Source: Clostridia bacterium | GTDB lineage: Bacteria; Bacillota_A; Clostridia; Oscillospirales; Acutalibacteraceae | Length of the DNA stretch: 14,132 nucleotides | Direction of reading: 5' to 3' | NCBI GenBank assembly: GCA_009930155.1 | Contig: RZYX01000044.1 | Coordinates: 1 to 14,132, forward strand | Part shown: positions 12,993 to 14,132 of the stretch, piece by piece | Position numbering within the stretch: the stretch's first letter is position 1 | Layout of the letters: each line of letters opens with the position of its first letter | The notes under the pieces: generated by a model | What the model was told of the DNA's origin: nothing | Databases searched by the model: none | The model's input: only the letters and a program-made list of their open reading frames with translations | Program-made: the position numbers and the translations under genes

Positions 12993-14132
12993 TTATTTAA
13001 TAAAGCCTTGCTCTTTAAGGAACTGTGATGCAACACTTTTCGCAGGTTGTTGAAGTTCATCAACCTTATAGTTAAGTCCCATCATAACTTCGTTAGTTAT
13101 TACATTTCCTAACTTTTCAAGAAGCGGAGCAATTTCTGGATATTCTTCCAAGGTTTCAGCACGAAGTATAGGCATTGCAAAATATGGCGGGAAAAAGCCT
13201 TTATCATCTTCTAATGTTTTGAGCTCAAACTTCTTTAACAAACCATCGGTTGAAAATGCATCAATAACATCCACCTCTTTATCTACCAACGCTGTATAAC
13301 GAGGTGAGCTATCTAAAGCTATAGATTCACCCATCTTAAACCCATATTTGTTTTCCAAACCTGCAAGCCCATCATCACGGTTAAGAAACTCATATGTTGT
13401 TCCAGACTTTAAGTTTGAAGCAACCTTAGCAAAGTCACTAATAGTTTCGAGATTGTATTTACTTGCTGTTTCTTGTGTTACTGCAAGTATATAAGTGTTG
13501 TTAAATTTAAACTGCTGTAATGTTTCTATATTATACTTAGATTTAAGTTCACTTTTTGATACATTATATACTTCCTGAACATCACTGATTGGAGAATGTT
13601 TTAAAGTGTCAGTATATGCTGTTCCACTGTATTCAATATATAAATCTATATCACCTTTTTGCATTGCAGAAAAAGCAACCTGTGTGCCTGCCAAACTAAG
13701 TTTTCTATTAACGGAAATATCAGTATTAGCTTCAATTATATCGGCAACCATATTTCCTAAGATTACCTGCTCAGTAAAGTCTTTAGAACCAACTGAAATG
13801 ACGCGTTCTTTTTTTTCGTTACCGCCACCAATCGAAGTAAAAATAAAGCTTGATGCAATTACTACAGCCGAAACTGCAAGAATAACTCTTTGTATTGTTC
13901 TTTTTCTCTTCTTTATAGTGTTATCGCCCTTTTGAAGGCTAATTGGTGTAACTAACTTTTCTACAAGTCCTAATAAAAAATCAACCATTAATGCAAGTAC
14001 GCAAGCTGGAATTGCTCCCGCAAGAATCTGGTTATTGTTTACTGTACGGATACCTGAAAACACAAGATATCCTAATCCTCCAGCGCCAATAAAAGCAGCC
14101 ATTGTCATAAGCCCAACGGCGGTTACGCAAGC
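12993..14132 (-). CDS. Opu-type quaternary ammonium/osmolyte ABC transporter, fused permease and substrate-binding protein, C-terminal part
   Basis: The frame is open to the right edge, giving 379 residues; the N-terminal permease segments lie outside. Residues 1-65 are the end of a ProW/OpuB-type permease (FIGAGGLGYLVFSGI, then a membrane helix AGAIPACVLALMVDFLLGL). A basic linker and a membrane helix (about 81-101) follow. From about 108 the rest is an extracytoplasmic OpuAC-type binding domain that opens with VISVGSKDFTEQVILGN and contains KLSLAGTQVAFSAM and IEYSGTAYTDTL. Such proteins take up glycine betaine, carnitine or choline, usually against osmotic stress; the substrate cannot be read here. 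The ATPase gene is presumably upstream, beyond the window. An internal ATG (14108) is not the start, since the preceding codons continue the permease sequence. Fusion is known in Firmicutes. The stop is 55 bases from the shared terminator. Confidence 0.92.
   Translation of the reverse strand, partial: ACVTAVGLMTMAAFIGAGGLGYLVFSGIRTVNNNQILAGAIPACVLALMVDFLLGLVEKLVTPISLQKGDNTIKKRKRTIQRVILAVSAVVIASSFIFTSIGGGNEKKERVISVGSKDFTEQVILGNMVADIIEANTDISVNRKLSLAGTQVAFSAMQKGDIDLYIEYSGTAYTDTLKHSPISDVQEVYNVSKSELKSKYNIETLQQFKFNNTYILAVTQETASKYNLETISDFAKVASNLKSGTTYEFLNRDDGLAGLENKYGFKMGESIALDSSPRYTALVDKEVDVIDAFSTDGLLKKFELKTLEDDKGFFPPYFAMPILRAETLEEYPEIAPLLEKLGNVITNEVMMGLNYKVDELQQPAKSVASQFLKEQGFIK

Overview
The window is AT-rich bacterial DNA with dense, short-spaced operons, strong AGGAGG-type ribosome binding sites, and TTG starts used beside ATG. 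Gene content (stand-alone FeoA, a FeoB of about 680 residues, a small Cys-rich FeoB-associated protein, a short DtxR-type regulator, a fused Opu-type permease/binding protein) suggests a low-GC Gram-positive anaerobe of the class Clostridia, probably a Ruminococcaceae/Oscillospiraceae-like gut organism. This placement is inferred from the genes, not from a marker sequence.

Left half (1-6273, all minus strand): a cell-envelope region. Reading with transcription, from right to left, it holds rfbA, rfbC and rfbD (three of the four dTDP-L-rhamnose genes; rfbB is absent), a polytopic membrane protein with an outside-facing N-terminal domain (GT-C-like), a GtrB/DPM1-type family 2 glycosyltransferase, and, after a 153-bp gap, the first 183 residues of a class B penicillin-binding protein that runs off the left edge. 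Together they suggest synthesis of dTDP-rhamnose and decoration of a wall glycopolymer using a polyprenyl-phosphate-linked sugar. An intrinsic terminator sits between rfbA and rfbC, so the downstream genes depend on read-through or another promoter.

Middle (6274-9357): a divergent control region, then the plus-strand ferrous iron operon feoA-feoB-small Cys-rich protein-DtxR-type regulator. The feo promoter is a perfect TTGACA-17-TATAAT. Inverted repeats built on TTAGT/ACTAA lie just after the predicted feo start point and over the -35 of the divergent rfbA promoter. They are good candidates for operators of the regulator encoded at the end of the operon. The small Cys-rich gene has no ATG, GTG or TTG in frame and probably starts at ATT.

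Right half (9358-12871, plus strand): a separate promoter, whose -35 lies inside the regulator gene, drives two overlapping flavoprotein genes (an HI0933/BaiN-type and a COG2509-type FAD protein) and a Cys-rich orphan of 181 residues. A strong bidirectional terminator (about 12902-12938) closes this unit and the convergent one. From 12993 to the right edge, on the minus strand, is the C-terminal part of a glycine betaine/carnitine/choline ABC transporter in which permease and substrate-binding domain are one polypeptide.

I saw no tRNA, rRNA, CRISPR array, insertion sequence, phage gene or origin. No stretch over 300 bases lacks a gene. Nothing here is a clearly new system. The most unusual points are the ATT-start candidate, the hybrid metal site of the regulator, the possible iron/rhamnose divergent control, and the Cys-rich orphan linked to two flavoproteins.
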